Assembly: GCF_000381545.1 (NCBI RefSeq)
Contig: NZ_KB906684.1
Span: 86,913-150,912, forward strand
Source of the DNA: Rhodonellum psychrophilum GCM71 = DSM 17998
GTDB lineage: Bacteria > Bacteroidota > Bacteroidia > Cytophagales > Cyclobacteriaceae
Length of the DNA: 64,000 bases
Direction of reading: 5' to 3'
Under the pieces are notes generated by a model. That model was not told where the DNA came from. It saw only the letters and a program-made list of their open reading frames with translations, and did not search any database. The position numbers were made by a program, and so were the translations under genes. Position 1 is the stretch's first letter. Each line of letters begins with the position of its first letter. Below, piece after piece: positions 9,334 to 17,905 of the stretch.

Positions 9334-10442
9334 TTAAAGTGGGTATACTCACCAGCTCTAGAGCTGACTATGGCATTTATTTACCACTACTCAAAGCTTT
9401 GCAAGCAGATGAATATTTTGAGTTAAAGATAATCGTTTTTGGAACGCATCTGTCCAGGTTTCATGGTTATACTGTAAATCAAATAGAAGAGGATGGCTTT
9501 GTGCCCTTTGCAAAAATTGAATCTATCCTTGTAGGGGATACTTCTAATGCAATATCATCGACTTATGCGCTCACAGCTTTGAAATTTGCTGATTTTTGGG
9601 GGAACTACCATTTTGATTTTGATGTGGTTTTTGCACTTGGGGATAGGTTTGAAATGGCTGCTGCTGTTGCCGCCAGTATCCCTTTTCAAGTTAAACTTGC
9701 TCATTTATACGGGGGTGAGACAACCTTAGGCGCAATCGATAATATTTATAGACATTTTATTTCACTATCGAGTACTTATCATTTTGTTGCAACTGAATCC
9801 TTTGCGAAAAGAGTATATGCTTTGTTGGGTGAGGAGACTAGTTTGGTATACAATGTTGGATCCTTAAGTTTAGAAAATTTATTGACATTACCTTTACTAT
9901 CAATTGATGAATTTAATGATAAATGGGGTATTGATTTGGAGCATCCAACAATACTTGTCACTGTACATCCAGAAACGGTGGCCTTTCAAAAAAATCAAAA
10001 TTTTTGTACTGAGATAGCGGAGGCTTTATTGAAATTATCAAAAAAGTTTCAGGTCGTCATTACGATGCCTAATGCAGACACATCAGGAATGTTATACAGG
10101 AGGAGGTTTGAACATCTTTCTAAACTCAGTGAATCTATCAAGATAATTGAAAATTTTGGTACCCAATCCTACTTTACCTGTATGAAATATTCCAAAATAT
10201 TGGTTGGGAATACGTCCAGTGGAATTGTTGAATCAGCAAGTTTTAATAAGTATGTCTTAAATCTGGGAGATAGACAAAAAGGAAGATTATCCAATGATAA
10301 TGTTGTTCACCTTCCTTTTGATTCAGATATTATTTACAGAAAAGTTTTTGAGTTTATAGATCTTGAATATAATGGCAATAACATTTTCTATCATAGTAAA
10401 CCTTCTCAAACAATTATTAAAATTTTAAAAGACAATCAATGA
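9330..10442 (+). CDS. legG: Hydrolysing nucleotide-sugar 2-epimerase, NeuC/LegG type
   Basis: GT-B-fold enzyme that releases the nucleotide and inverts C2, giving the free ManNAc-like sugar used by the synthase before it. It is 370 residues. Signatures include TSSRADYGIYLPLLKAL at the N-terminus, LGDRFEMAAAV, HLYGGETTLGAIDN, VTVHPET, and GNTSSGIVESASF near the C-terminal nucleotide site. The gene overlaps both neighbours as ATGA. In LegG the substrate is GDP-2,4-diacetamido-2,4,6-trideoxyglucose, whereas NeuC uses UDP-GlcNAc. The presence of LegB, LegC, LegH and the CBS-nucleotidyltransferase points to the GDP substrate. Confidence 0.85.
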   Translation: MIKVGILTSSRADYGIYLPLLKALQADEYFELKIIVFGTHLSRFHGYTVNQIEEDGFVPFAKIESILVGDTSNAISSTYALTALKFADFWGNYHFDFDVVFALGDRFEMAAAVAASIPFQVKLAHLYGGETTLGAIDNIYRHFISLSSTYHFVATESFAKRVYALLGEETSLVYNVGSLSLENLLTLPLLSIDEFNDKWGIDLEHPTILVTVHPETVAFQKNQNFCTEIAEALLKLSKKFQVVITMPNADTSGMLYRRRFEHLSKLSESIKIIENFGTQSYFTCMKYSKILVGNTSSGIVESASFNKYVLNLGDRQKGRLSNDNVVHLPFDSDIIYRKVFEFIDLEYNGNNIFYHSKPSQTIIKILKDNQ

Positions 10443-11485
10443 TATCTTATCATAGTCATATAGTTTGTATAGATGTCTCTGTAAGAGAAGCATTAAAGAA
10501 GTTAGATGTTTTGGCTTCAGATGCTATTTTATTTTTAACAGATGACTGCAATACGCTACTGGGCTCTTTAACGGATGGTGATTTTAGACGAGGATTTATC
10601 AAAGGCTTAGATTTAGAAGATCACTTGTCGAAATTTTTACAGCCCAATCCAAAATTCATTCAGCAAGGAAAATATGTTTTTAAAGAAATCAAAGAACTGA
10701 GAGATAAATTTTTCACTGTCTTCCCAGTTGTAAATGCTGAAATGAAGATCATCAATGTGATAAACTTCAAACATCAAAAGTCTTATTTACCAATAGACGC
10801 CTTGATTATGGCAGGTGGAAGGGGAGAGCGTTTAAAACCATTGACAGATCATACGCCAAAGCCCTTACTGCCTGTAGGTGGTAAGCCAATCATTGAACAC
10901 AATTTGGATCGGTTAAATGACTATGGTATAGATGATATTTGGATTTCAGTAAATTATTTAGGCAATCAATTGGTAGATTATTTTAAAGATGGTAGTGAAA
11001 AAGATCTACGCATAAACTATGTTTGGGAGGATAATCCCTTAGGTACAGCAGGTGCTTTGGGTTTGGTGGAAAATTTTATTCATGACCATGTTTTATTGAT
11101 GAACTCTGACTTGCTTACAAATATTGATTTTGAAGAATTATTTTTGTTTTTTGAGGAACAAGATGCGGATATTGTCGTGGCCTGTATTCCATATCAAGTA
11201 AATGTGCCCTATGCTGTTATGGAAACTAAAGACAAGCAAATAACTGGATTTAAAGAAAAGCCTACCTATACGCACTATTCTAATGCGGGTATATATTTGA
11301 TGAAAAAGGAAATAATCGATGAAATCCCAAGGAATGAGTTTTTTAATGCTACAGACTTAATGGAGCAATTGATACAAAAAGGTAAAAAAATTGTTGCTTT
11401 CCCTTTAATGGGATATTGGCTTGATATCGGCAAACATGAAGATTATAGTAAAGCACAGGAGGATATTAAATATATAAAGTTTTGA
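10439..11485 (+). CDS. ptmE: CBS-domain sugar-1-phosphate nucleotidyltransferase, PtmE type
   Basis: Two-part protein of 348 residues. The first 115 or so residues are a CBS pair (VREALKKLDVLASDAILFLTDD, then LLGSLTDGDFRRG and FFTVFPVVN). The rest is an NTP-transferase domain starting IDALIMAGGRGERLKPLTDHTPK and continuing with VGGKPIIEH and GYWLDIGKHEDY. The same domain order is found in Campylobacter PtmE, which makes the GDP-glucosamine-type donor that feeds LegB. This gene is the main reason for assigning the GDP route of legionaminic acid synthesis rather than a UDP route. It is coupled to both neighbours by 4-bp overlaps. Whether the nucleotide really is GTP cannot be read from the sequence. 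Confidence 0.83.
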   Translation: MISYHSHIVCIDVSVREALKKLDVLASDAILFLTDDCNTLLGSLTDGDFRRGFIKGLDLEDHLSKFLQPNPKFIQQGKYVFKEIKELRDKFFTVFPVVNAEMKIINVINFKHQKSYLPIDALIMAGGRGERLKPLTDHTPKPLLPVGGKPIIEHNLDRLNDYGIDDIWISVNYLGNQLVDYFKDGSEKDLRINYVWEDNPLGTAGALGLVENFIHDHVLLMNSDLLTNIDFEELFLFFEEQDADIVVACIPYQVNVPYAVMETKDKQITGFKEKPTYTHYSNAGIYLMKKEIIDEIPRNEFFNATDLMEQLIQKGKKIVAFPLMGYWLDIGKHEDYSKAQEDIKYIKF

Positions 11486-12165
11486 AACCATTAGTTGTTA
11501 TACCGGCTAGGGCTGGATCTAAAGGAATTCTAAGAAAAAACATAAAAATGCTTGGTGGCAAGCCGTTGATTCAATATACTATTGAAGCGGCACGTAATGT
11601 TTTTAAAGATGAGGTAATCTGTATCTCAACAGACGATTTGGAGATAAAATCAATGGTTGAAAGTTTAGGATTGGCTGTTCCTTTTTTACGACCAAAGCAT
11701 TTAGCATCGGATACGGCAGGTACCTATGATGTTCTTATACATGCTATTGAGTCTTATGAAAATCAAGGATATTGTGCAGACACTTTAATTTTATTACAAG
11801 CTACTTCTCCTTTTAGAAAGTCACAACATATTAAAGAAGCTTTAAAGTTATTTGATTTAGGGTGCGAAATGGTTGTTTCTGTTAAAGAAACTAAATCTAA
11901 TCCCTACTATGTATTGAGAGAAGAGAATGAAGAAGGTTGGTTAATAAAGTCAAAAGAAAGTAAATTTATAAGAAGACAAGATTGTCCTAAAGTATATGAG
12001 CTTAACGGTGCTGTATACATAATGAACATAAAGGAATTAAAGTTAAGACCCCCTCATGAATTTACCAAGGTTCGTAAATATGAAATGGATGAGATGAGTT
12101 CACATGATATTGATAGCGAGTTTGATTGGGTGATGGCGGAGAATTTTAAAGAGAAATTATTTTAA
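11482..12165 (+). CDS. legF: CMP-nonulosonate synthetase (NeuA/LegF type)
   Basis: Cytidylyltransferase of 227 residues that activates the nonulosonic acid with CTP. It opens PLVVIPARAGSKGILRKNIKML, the CTP-binding signature of this family. It continues with STDDLEI, LLQATSPFRKSQHIKEAL and, near the end, a metal-binding Asp in SEFDWVMAE. It uses a TTG start that overlaps the previous stop by 4 bp. It completes the CMP-sugar pathway and is followed 10 bp later by the flippase gene, so the activated sugar is made where the glycan unit is assembled. Confidence 0.85.
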   Translation: MKPLVVIPARAGSKGILRKNIKMLGGKPLIQYTIEAARNVFKDEVICISTDDLEIKSMVESLGLAVPFLRPKHLASDTAGTYDVLIHAIESYENQGYCADTLILLQATSPFRKSQHIKEALKLFDLGCEMVVSVKETKSNPYYVLREENEEGWLIKSKESKFIRRQDCPKVYELNGAVYIMNIKELKLRPPHEFTKVRKYEMDEMSSHDIDSEFDWVMAENFKEKLF

Positions 12166-12175
12166 TAAAATTACT

Positions 12176-13615
12176 TTGGAAATAAAAAATAAAGCAAAAA
12201 AAAGCTTTAAATGGTCATTTTTAATTCAACTTTCATCTCAAATAATTGGTTTTTCTATATCAATATTACTTGCTCGGATATTATTACCAGCTGATTTTGG
12301 AGTTATTGGAATTTTAACCATTTTTATCAATTTATCAAAAAAAATAACTGATGGTGGAATGGCATCAAGTCTCATTAGAACAAAAGAGGTGAATGATCGG
12401 GATTTTTCGACTGTTTTCTTTTTTAATATGTTAATCAGTATATTCCTTTATTCAATTTTATTTTTTTTAGCCCCTTTTATAGCGATATTTTTTGAAGTCA
12501 AAATCGTTGAAAATTTATTGAAATTATATGGATTAGTTATAGTGATAAGTACCTTCACTATTACGCAATCTGTAAAATTAAATAGAGATCTTGATTTTAA
12601 AACTCAATTTAAAATACTCTTACCAAGTATAATTTTAAGTGGTCTCTTTGGAGTTGGTGCGGCCTACTTAGGATATGGGGTTTGGAGTTTAGTCATTAAA
12701 GAAATAGCGTTTGCAGTGTTTGCGTCGATTCAGTTGTGGTATTACAGCAACTGGACGCCATTATTTATTTTTGATAAGAATTTGTTTAAAATTCACTTTA
12801 GATATGGATATAAACTGACCCTAACAGATTTAATTTCACAGTTTTTTAAAGATGGGAACAAAATTATTATTAGCAAATTTTTTTCACCCGCGGATTTGGG
12901 TTTTTTCACTAGAGCTAAAACAATGGAAGAATTACCTAATAGTGTTGTATTTAACACTGTTAATAGAGTCATGTTTCCGTTACTGTCAAAAGTTCAAGAC
13001 GACGATATTCAATTAAAGAAAATTTATTCTCAAATTATTAAAGTCGTAAGCTTTATTGTTGTCCCTTTTTTATTATTATTATATGTTATCGCAGAGCCGT
13101 TATTTGTTTTTTTAATCACTGACAAATGGCTACCTGCTGTACCGTATTTTAAGATACTTTTAATTGCTGCTATGATAGCTCCAGTTCAACCCTATTTACT
13201 TAATATATGTAAGGTAAAAGGAAGAAGTGATTTAGTTTTGAAATTGTCAATGGTAGAGTATTTATTTATTATTTTAAGCTTGTTTGCTATCATACCCTAT
13301 GGTATCATAGGATTACTTTGGGGTTTAGTTTTAGCAACACTAGCTAAGCTTGTGGTAACCATGTTTTTTGCAGGAAGACTTATAAACTATACAGTGAAAA
13401 GACAACTCTTAGATTTAAAAGAAGGATTTAGTATAGGGGTGTTTATTTTTTGTATTGTTAGTTTTGCAAAACATGTGGGTCTGTTTGATTTAATGACCTC
13501 TTTTCAAACAATAATTTCAATATCTATTTTATTTTATACTCTATTTTTAGCTTTGTCTTATGTGCTTAAACTGGAGAGCTTTCACCTCATTAAAAATCTA
13601 ATAATTAAAAAATAA
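12176..13615 (+). CDS. wzx: Wzx-type oligosaccharide flippase (MOP superfamily)
   Basis: Integral membrane protein of 479 residues with about 12-14 hydrophobic segments spread along its length. The N-terminal block WSFLIQLSSQIIGFSISILLARILLPADFG and the following TIFINLSKKITDGGMASSLIRTK are characteristic of the WzxC/TuaB branch of polysaccharide transporters. It should move the undecaprenyl-linked repeat unit across the inner membrane. It appears to use a TTG start at 12176, and the next gene follows after 3 bp. From here to about 21 kb the sequence is strongly AT-rich, as is common for acquired glycan loci. Confidence 0.85.
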   Translation: MEIKNKAKKSFKWSFLIQLSSQIIGFSISILLARILLPADFGVIGILTIFINLSKKITDGGMASSLIRTKEVNDRDFSTVFFFNMLISIFLYSILFFLAPFIAIFFEVKIVENLLKLYGLVIVISTFTITQSVKLNRDLDFKTQFKILLPSIILSGLFGVGAAYLGYGVWSLVIKEIAFAVFASIQLWYYSNWTPLFIFDKNLFKIHFRYGYKLTLTDLISQFFKDGNKIIISKFFSPADLGFFTRAKTMEELPNSVVFNTVNRVMFPLLSKVQDDDIQLKKIYSQIIKVVSFIVVPFLLLLYVIAEPLFVFLITDKWLPAVPYFKILLIAAMIAPVQPYLLNICKVKGRSDLVLKLSMVEYLFIILSLFAIIPYGIIGLLWGLVLATLAKLVVTMFFAGRLINYTVKRQLLDLKEGFSIGVFIFCIVSFAKHVGLFDLMTSFQTIISISILFYTLFLALSYVLKLESFHLIKNLIIKK

Positions 13616-13618
13616 ATT

Positions 13619-14671
13619 ATGACATTATTTTTGGTTCATTCCCTATATCATATTTTTTATGCTTTATCAATTGCCGAAAGAAACAATCTTACCAATGTTG
13701 TTATTATTTGTGCTACAAGTAACGGTGATAAATTTATAAAGATATTTGATAGTATAAGGATCAAATATCCCTATAAAATCATGAATATTAAACATAATGA
13801 TACGGCTTCAAAATTGTCAGATGTAGATTTAGAAACCCTGGATTTGTTTAAGAAGCAAACTATAAATGAGTTGATTATTTTCAACCAAGACAATATGATG
13901 GCTGTTTATTTGGGTAAGTTTTTCCATAGGAAAAACTGTAAAGTTTCTCTTGCTCAAGATGGTTTAAAAGCTTATGCTCCAATAAAAAGAAATGCCTTAA
14001 AGTATAAATTTGAGCGATCTATAATGTATTATAATTTTATCAAATCCAATGGTTTTGAGTACTCTAGATTTTTCGTTAACTTAAAATATGCTTCCTATTC
14101 CTTCATTGATAATTTATATTTATCACACCCTCATGCCTGTCTCGAGTCAAATAAATCAAAAATTGAAGTTAATTTGTCTTCAATTATTTTAGATAAGTTT
14201 TCAGATTTACTTTTCAACAACAAAATTGATTTCAATAAGGAGACTATTTTTTTTGCTAGCTCCCTGCTTAAATTCAACGTGATGCAGATAGAAATTGAGA
14301 TTAAAATTTTGACAAAACTCGCAAATCAATTTAATTGTTACCAAAAAATACTTAAGGTTCATCCTCGTGTAAGCAACAAAGTATATAATGAATTACAAAA
14401 AATAGAGGGTTGGATAATCATTAAAGATAATTTTCCAGGTGAATTGTTAATAAATAGTTTAAAATCAACAGCTTTAGTTTTTAGTGGGTATTCTAGTATA
14501 GCCTTGTTTAAACCAAGAAAAGAACTCGGTACCATATATTATTGGTTATATCCTCTATACGGCACCTCAATTAAAGCATTAAGTTGGTTGCAAATTAATA
14601 AGCCATCAGAAGATATTATATTAATAAATAGTTTCAATCAATTAGTAGAATTGAGAAAATCTATAAAATAA
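13619..14671 (+). CDS. Putative nonulosonic-acid transferase (sialyltransferase-like GT-B)
   Basis: A 350-residue cytoplasmic protein with no membrane segment. I see the three short motifs that bacterial sialyl- and polysialyltransferases share, in order and with sensible spacing. A QDG motif (residues 113-115) stands for the D/E-D/E-G motif holding the catalytic acid; an HP motif (248-249, in KVHPRV) contacts CMP; and a Ser/Thr-rich motif (SGYSS, 289-293) binds the phosphate. The N-terminus FLVHSLYHIFYALSIAE resembles the first strand of GT52/polysialyltransferase folds. Its position right after the CMP-nonulosonate pathway and wzx fits a transferase that uses that donor. Overall similarity is weak, so the assignment rests on motif order plus context. 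Confidence 0.55.
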   Translation: MTLFLVHSLYHIFYALSIAERNNLTNVVIICATSNGDKFIKIFDSIRIKYPYKIMNIKHNDTASKLSDVDLETLDLFKKQTINELIIFNQDNMMAVYLGKFFHRKNCKVSLAQDGLKAYAPIKRNALKYKFERSIMYYNFIKSNGFEYSRFFVNLKYASYSFIDNLYLSHPHACLESNKSKIEVNLSSIILDKFSDLLFNNKIDFNKETIFFASSLLKFNVMQIEIEIKILTKLANQFNCYQKILKVHPRVSNKVYNELQKIEGWIIIKDNFPGELLINSLKSTALVFSGYSSIALFKPRKELGTIYYWLYPLYGTSIKALSWLQINKPSEDIILINSFNQLVELRKSIK

Positions 14672-14684
14672 ATTGAGTAAATCG

Positions 14685-15920
14685 ATGAAAATTTTATTAA
14701 TCTCTATTATATATCCATTTTATGGTGTTTTGAGTTATTTTAAAGAAAATAAAGATCAACATTTTTCATTTCCTCTTTTAGTTTTCTTTGTTTTCTTTGG
14801 CCTATTTTTTGTTGTACCAGAAACAGGAGATGCCTCCAGACACTTTATTACTTTTCAATTATATATTGATATGTCATGGGGACAATTTGTTAAAGAAGTT
14901 ATTGAAGTAATTTCTCTTAAGTCAAGAAATCATACTGATATTTATATAATTTCCTCTAACTATTTTGTCTCTAGGTTCTCATCTTCACCTTCTTTTTATT
15001 TCGGATTTCAAGCATTAGTCTATGGTACTGTATTTATCTATTTATTTAAATTAATTTTAAAAAATGTAGATTATAAATGGGACTTGATTTCAGGTTTGAT
15101 TTTTCTCACTTTATTTCTTGTTCTATCAATAGCAAAAATTCAATATGTTAGATTTTATTTGGCTGTAATGTTTTTTTTATACGGATGTTTTTTATTTTTA
15201 TTAGAGAATAGAAAATATTTTTGGTTATATTTTATATTTGCAATTTTAGTACATATATCTTTATTAATACCTGCATCATTATTTTTTGTTTTTATAGGTT
15301 TTAGAAATAACCTCACATTATGGTTTTCTATTGCAATTCTTGCATATTTCTCATCAAGTTTTATGTCCCATTATTCCGATAATATCTTGACTTTATCCAG
15401 TGATTTTGCAAGTGAGTCTAGCGTAAATAATTTAGCAAAAGGTTATGTCGGTAATGAAGATTATATTTTAGAAAGATCAAATAGATTCGAAACTAGAAAT
15501 TGGTTCACTAAATATTCTATCTATATGGGTAATGCTTTATCTATTGCCTTAATATTTATATTTGTTCTTTTTAAATTTGACAAAATTAATTTAAATAAAA
15601 AATTGATTTATATTTTTACTTTTTCACTTTTTATTTTTTCTTTGGCTCAATTCGGATATGCCTTTGCTTCTGTAGGTGAAAGGTTCATGCAGATATTTAT
15701 CTTCTCAGGTATTTATTTTCTATACTTGCTATATCCTTACTTAACCGAAAAATTGAAAAAAATGCTTTTTATTCCTTTATTCCCTTTTCTATTGCTTTTT
15801 ACTGCAATGGCATTAAGGGAGGTGATTGTAGTTGCAAATTTATTTACTTTAATAGGTAGCCCTATTTATATACCGTTTGTAATACAAGATCCTATCAGTA
15901 TTTATGACTTTATGTTTTAG
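14685..15920 (+). CDS. wzy: EpsG-family/Wzy-like glycan polymerase
   Basis: Multi-pass membrane protein of about 411 residues with roughly ten hydrophobic segments. It has the EpsG-type arrangement: a short N-terminal helix, the acidic block VPETGDASRHFITF (family D-x-x-x-Y region), then a long periplasmic loop with NYFVSRFSSSPSFYFGFQ. It is the only candidate polymerase in the locus. An in-frame TTG at 14673 would add four residues; I prefer the ATG at 14685. Wzy-type proteins have little sequence conservation, so this is based on topology, the acidic motif and gene order. Confidence 0.65.
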   Translation: MKILLISIIYPFYGVLSYFKENKDQHFSFPLLVFFVFFGLFFVVPETGDASRHFITFQLYIDMSWGQFVKEVIEVISLKSRNHTDIYIISSNYFVSRFSSSPSFYFGFQALVYGTVFIYLFKLILKNVDYKWDLISGLIFLTLFLVLSIAKIQYVRFYLAVMFFLYGCFLFLLENRKYFWLYFIFAILVHISLLIPASLFFVFIGFRNNLTLWFSIAILAYFSSSFMSHYSDNILTLSSDFASESSVNNLAKGYVGNEDYILERSNRFETRNWFTKYSIYMGNALSIALIFIFVLFKFDKINLNKKLIYIFTFSLFIFSLAQFGYAFASVGERFMQIFIFSGIYFLYLLYPYLTEKLKKMLFIPLFPFLLLFTAMALREVIVVANLFTLIGSPIYIPFVIQDPISIYDFMF

Positions 15921-15922
15921 TG

Positions 15923-17044
15923 ATGACTTCTCAATTCAGCAGACATTTAACCAGTTTCATAGGCAAATCAATAAATAGGAAAATTTTGGTTATAGAATCA
16001 GATGACTGGGGTTCTATCCGTATGCCGTCTAAAAATGCATATGAGTCCTTAATTAAGAGTGGAATAGCAGTTGATAGCTGTGCTTATAATACTTTTGACA
16101 CACTTGAAACTACAGAGGATATTGAAGAAATTATAAAGTTTTGTAGAGGTTTCTGTGATAGTTTAGGTAATCCATTGAAAATCACTACTAATTTTATCAT
16201 GGCAAATCCTGATTTTAATAAAATTAAGGAATCTAAATTCAAAAATTATTATTTTAAGGATCTATTAGACACTTATGAATACTATCAAGGAGAAAATAGA
16301 ACATTTCAAGCGATAACGTATGCTATAGGTGAAAATGTATTTTTTCCGCAGTTGCATGGTAGGGAGCATTTGCAGGTTAATCACTGGTTAAAAGCTTTAA
16401 TGAATGGAGATAAAGAATCTATTAATGCATTTGACCAGGATGTGTGGGGACACCCTTCTAATTACGAAAAAGTTTATGGCATCAATTTTTCATCCGCATT
16501 TCATATAAATTCTGAAAGCGAATTAAATTTTTGTAAACAATCCGTTATAGACGCTTCTGATCTGTTTTATAAGTCTTTTGGTTTTAGATCTGAGACATTT
16601 ATAGCACCACGGTTTATCTGGCCCAAAGAAATGGAAAGGACTCTCTATCAATCTGGTATACGCGCTTTACAGGGGAAATTAGTGCAGTTAAAGCCGGAAA
16701 TCGGATTATCAAATAATAAACTTAAAAATAAAATTAATTGGATGGGAAAATCTAATTCCTCTCAACTACAATACCTCATTCGAAATGTGTTTTTTGAACC
16801 TTCACAAAAACCTAGTTTTTCTTGGGAATTGGATGCTATGAACCGAATAGATACTGCCTTTTTTTGGGGTAAACCAGCTGTTATATCAATGCATCGTTTA
16901 AATTTCATGGGTGGTCTCTCAGTTCAAAATAGAAAAAATTGTTTTGAAAGATTAGGAGGTTTGATAAATTCTGTTCAGAAAAAATATCCCAATATTGAAT
17001 TTTTATCCTCTAACGAATTATATCATTTATTATATGGAAAATAA
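15923..17044 (+). CDS. NodB-like deacetylase-fold protein, paralogue 1
   Basis: First of three homologous proteins in this locus (also 21482 and 26870), 373 residues here. The pattern fits a divergent polysaccharide deacetylase (CE4/NodB fold). An acidic metal motif ESDDWG lies at 25-30, an H-x3-H motif (HGREH) at 145-149, a later Arg/Pro motif APRFIWP corresponds to motif 3, and a C-terminal SMHRLNF (about 322-328) resembles motif 5. The expected activity is removal of N- or O-acetyl groups from a sugar of the growing glycan. No signal peptide is visible, so it may act in the cytoplasm on lipid-linked intermediates. It follows the wzy gene by 2 bp and its end overlaps the next glycosyltransferase. 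Confidence 0.6.
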   Translation: MTSQFSRHLTSFIGKSINRKILVIESDDWGSIRMPSKNAYESLIKSGIAVDSCAYNTFDTLETTEDIEEIIKFCRGFCDSLGNPLKITTNFIMANPDFNKIKESKFKNYYFKDLLDTYEYYQGENRTFQAITYAIGENVFFPQLHGREHLQVNHWLKALMNGDKESINAFDQDVWGHPSNYEKVYGINFSSAFHINSESELNFCKQSVIDASDLFYKSFGFRSETFIAPRFIWPKEMERTLYQSGIRALQGKLVQLKPEIGLSNNKLKNKINWMGKSNSSQLQYLIRNVFFEPSQKPSFSWELDAMNRIDTAFFWGKPAVISMHRLNFMGGLSVQNRKNCFERLGGLINSVQKKYPNIEFLSSNELYHLLYGK

Positions 17045-17894
17045 ATTTCAAGTAGCCATTATGATGCCTGTATATAATGGTGAAAAAACTTTACCACTTG
17101 CCATTTCTTCCTTGCTGCACCAAACATATCCATTTTGGAAGTGTTATATTATAAATGATGGATCTACTGATGGTACAAAAGATTACTTAAATTCATTACA
17201 GGATAATCGTTTTGTTGTAAAACATTTTGAAGAAAATAAAGGAAGACCCTATGCGAGGCAAGCTGCTTTAGATATTGCTGAAGGGGTTTATTTGGCTTTT
17301 TTAGATGCGGATGATTTTTATCATCCTGAGAAATTAAGGCTTCAAATTCAAGCCTTTATCAAACATCCAACTATATTCCTTGTAGGATGTGGCATGGGCT
17401 CATTTGACAAACATTTTATTATTCAATCAGTTAGATCAAATTATGATACAATGGAGTTAAAATTTGAAATTGGAAAGGAAAAGTTTAAGCCTGCAAGAGC
17501 AGCATCAATGGTTTTTTTAAATAGAGCCAAATCAATAGGTTATAATTTTTCTTTAAAATATGCGCAGGACACTGATTTTTTTATGAGATATCTTGATGAT
17601 TATGAATATGTTAATATTAGTAATACTTTATATTATTATTCTGAATTTGAATCTGTTACAAAGTTCAAAATACTTGCAACAAATTACTATGGGTTATTAC
17701 TTTATTCTCAATTTATTTCGAGGTCCCCATTTTTTGTTTTTAAACGAATGGTTATAAATCTATTTAAAATTGGTTTTAAAATTTTAATTATACCATTTGT
17801 TTCAAGTAAAGTCTTTTTATATAAAAGAGGATTGCCACCTTCTGATAAAGTCTATAGAGATTTTAATTCTACAGTTAAATTAATTAAAAAATAA
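17034..17894 (+). CDS. Family 2 glycosyltransferase
   Basis: GT-A-fold transferase of 286 residues. The start region FQVAIMMPVYNGEKTLPLAISSLLHQTYP is the classic family-2 opening. ENKGRPYARQAALDIAEG and the metal-binding motif LDADDFYHPEKL (a DxD equivalent) follow. The ATG at 17034 lies inside the end of the previous gene (11-bp overlap), so an earlier in-frame ATG at 16995 is unlikely. It probably adds one sugar of the repeat unit on the cytoplasmic side; donor and acceptor cannot be read from the sequence. Confidence 0.85.
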   Translation: MENKFQVAIMMPVYNGEKTLPLAISSLLHQTYPFWKCYIINDGSTDGTKDYLNSLQDNRFVVKHFEENKGRPYARQAALDIAEGVYLAFLDADDFYHPEKLRLQIQAFIKHPTIFLVGCGMGSFDKHFIIQSVRSNYDTMELKFEIGKEKFKPARAASMVFLNRAKSIGYNFSLKYAQDTDFFMRYLDDYEYVNISNTLYYYSEFESVTKFKILATNYYGLLLYSQFISRSPFFVFKRMVINLFKIGFKILIIPFVSSKVFLYKRGLPPSDKVYRDFNSTVKLIKK

Positions 17895-17905
17895 ATGTTC
17901 ACAAG

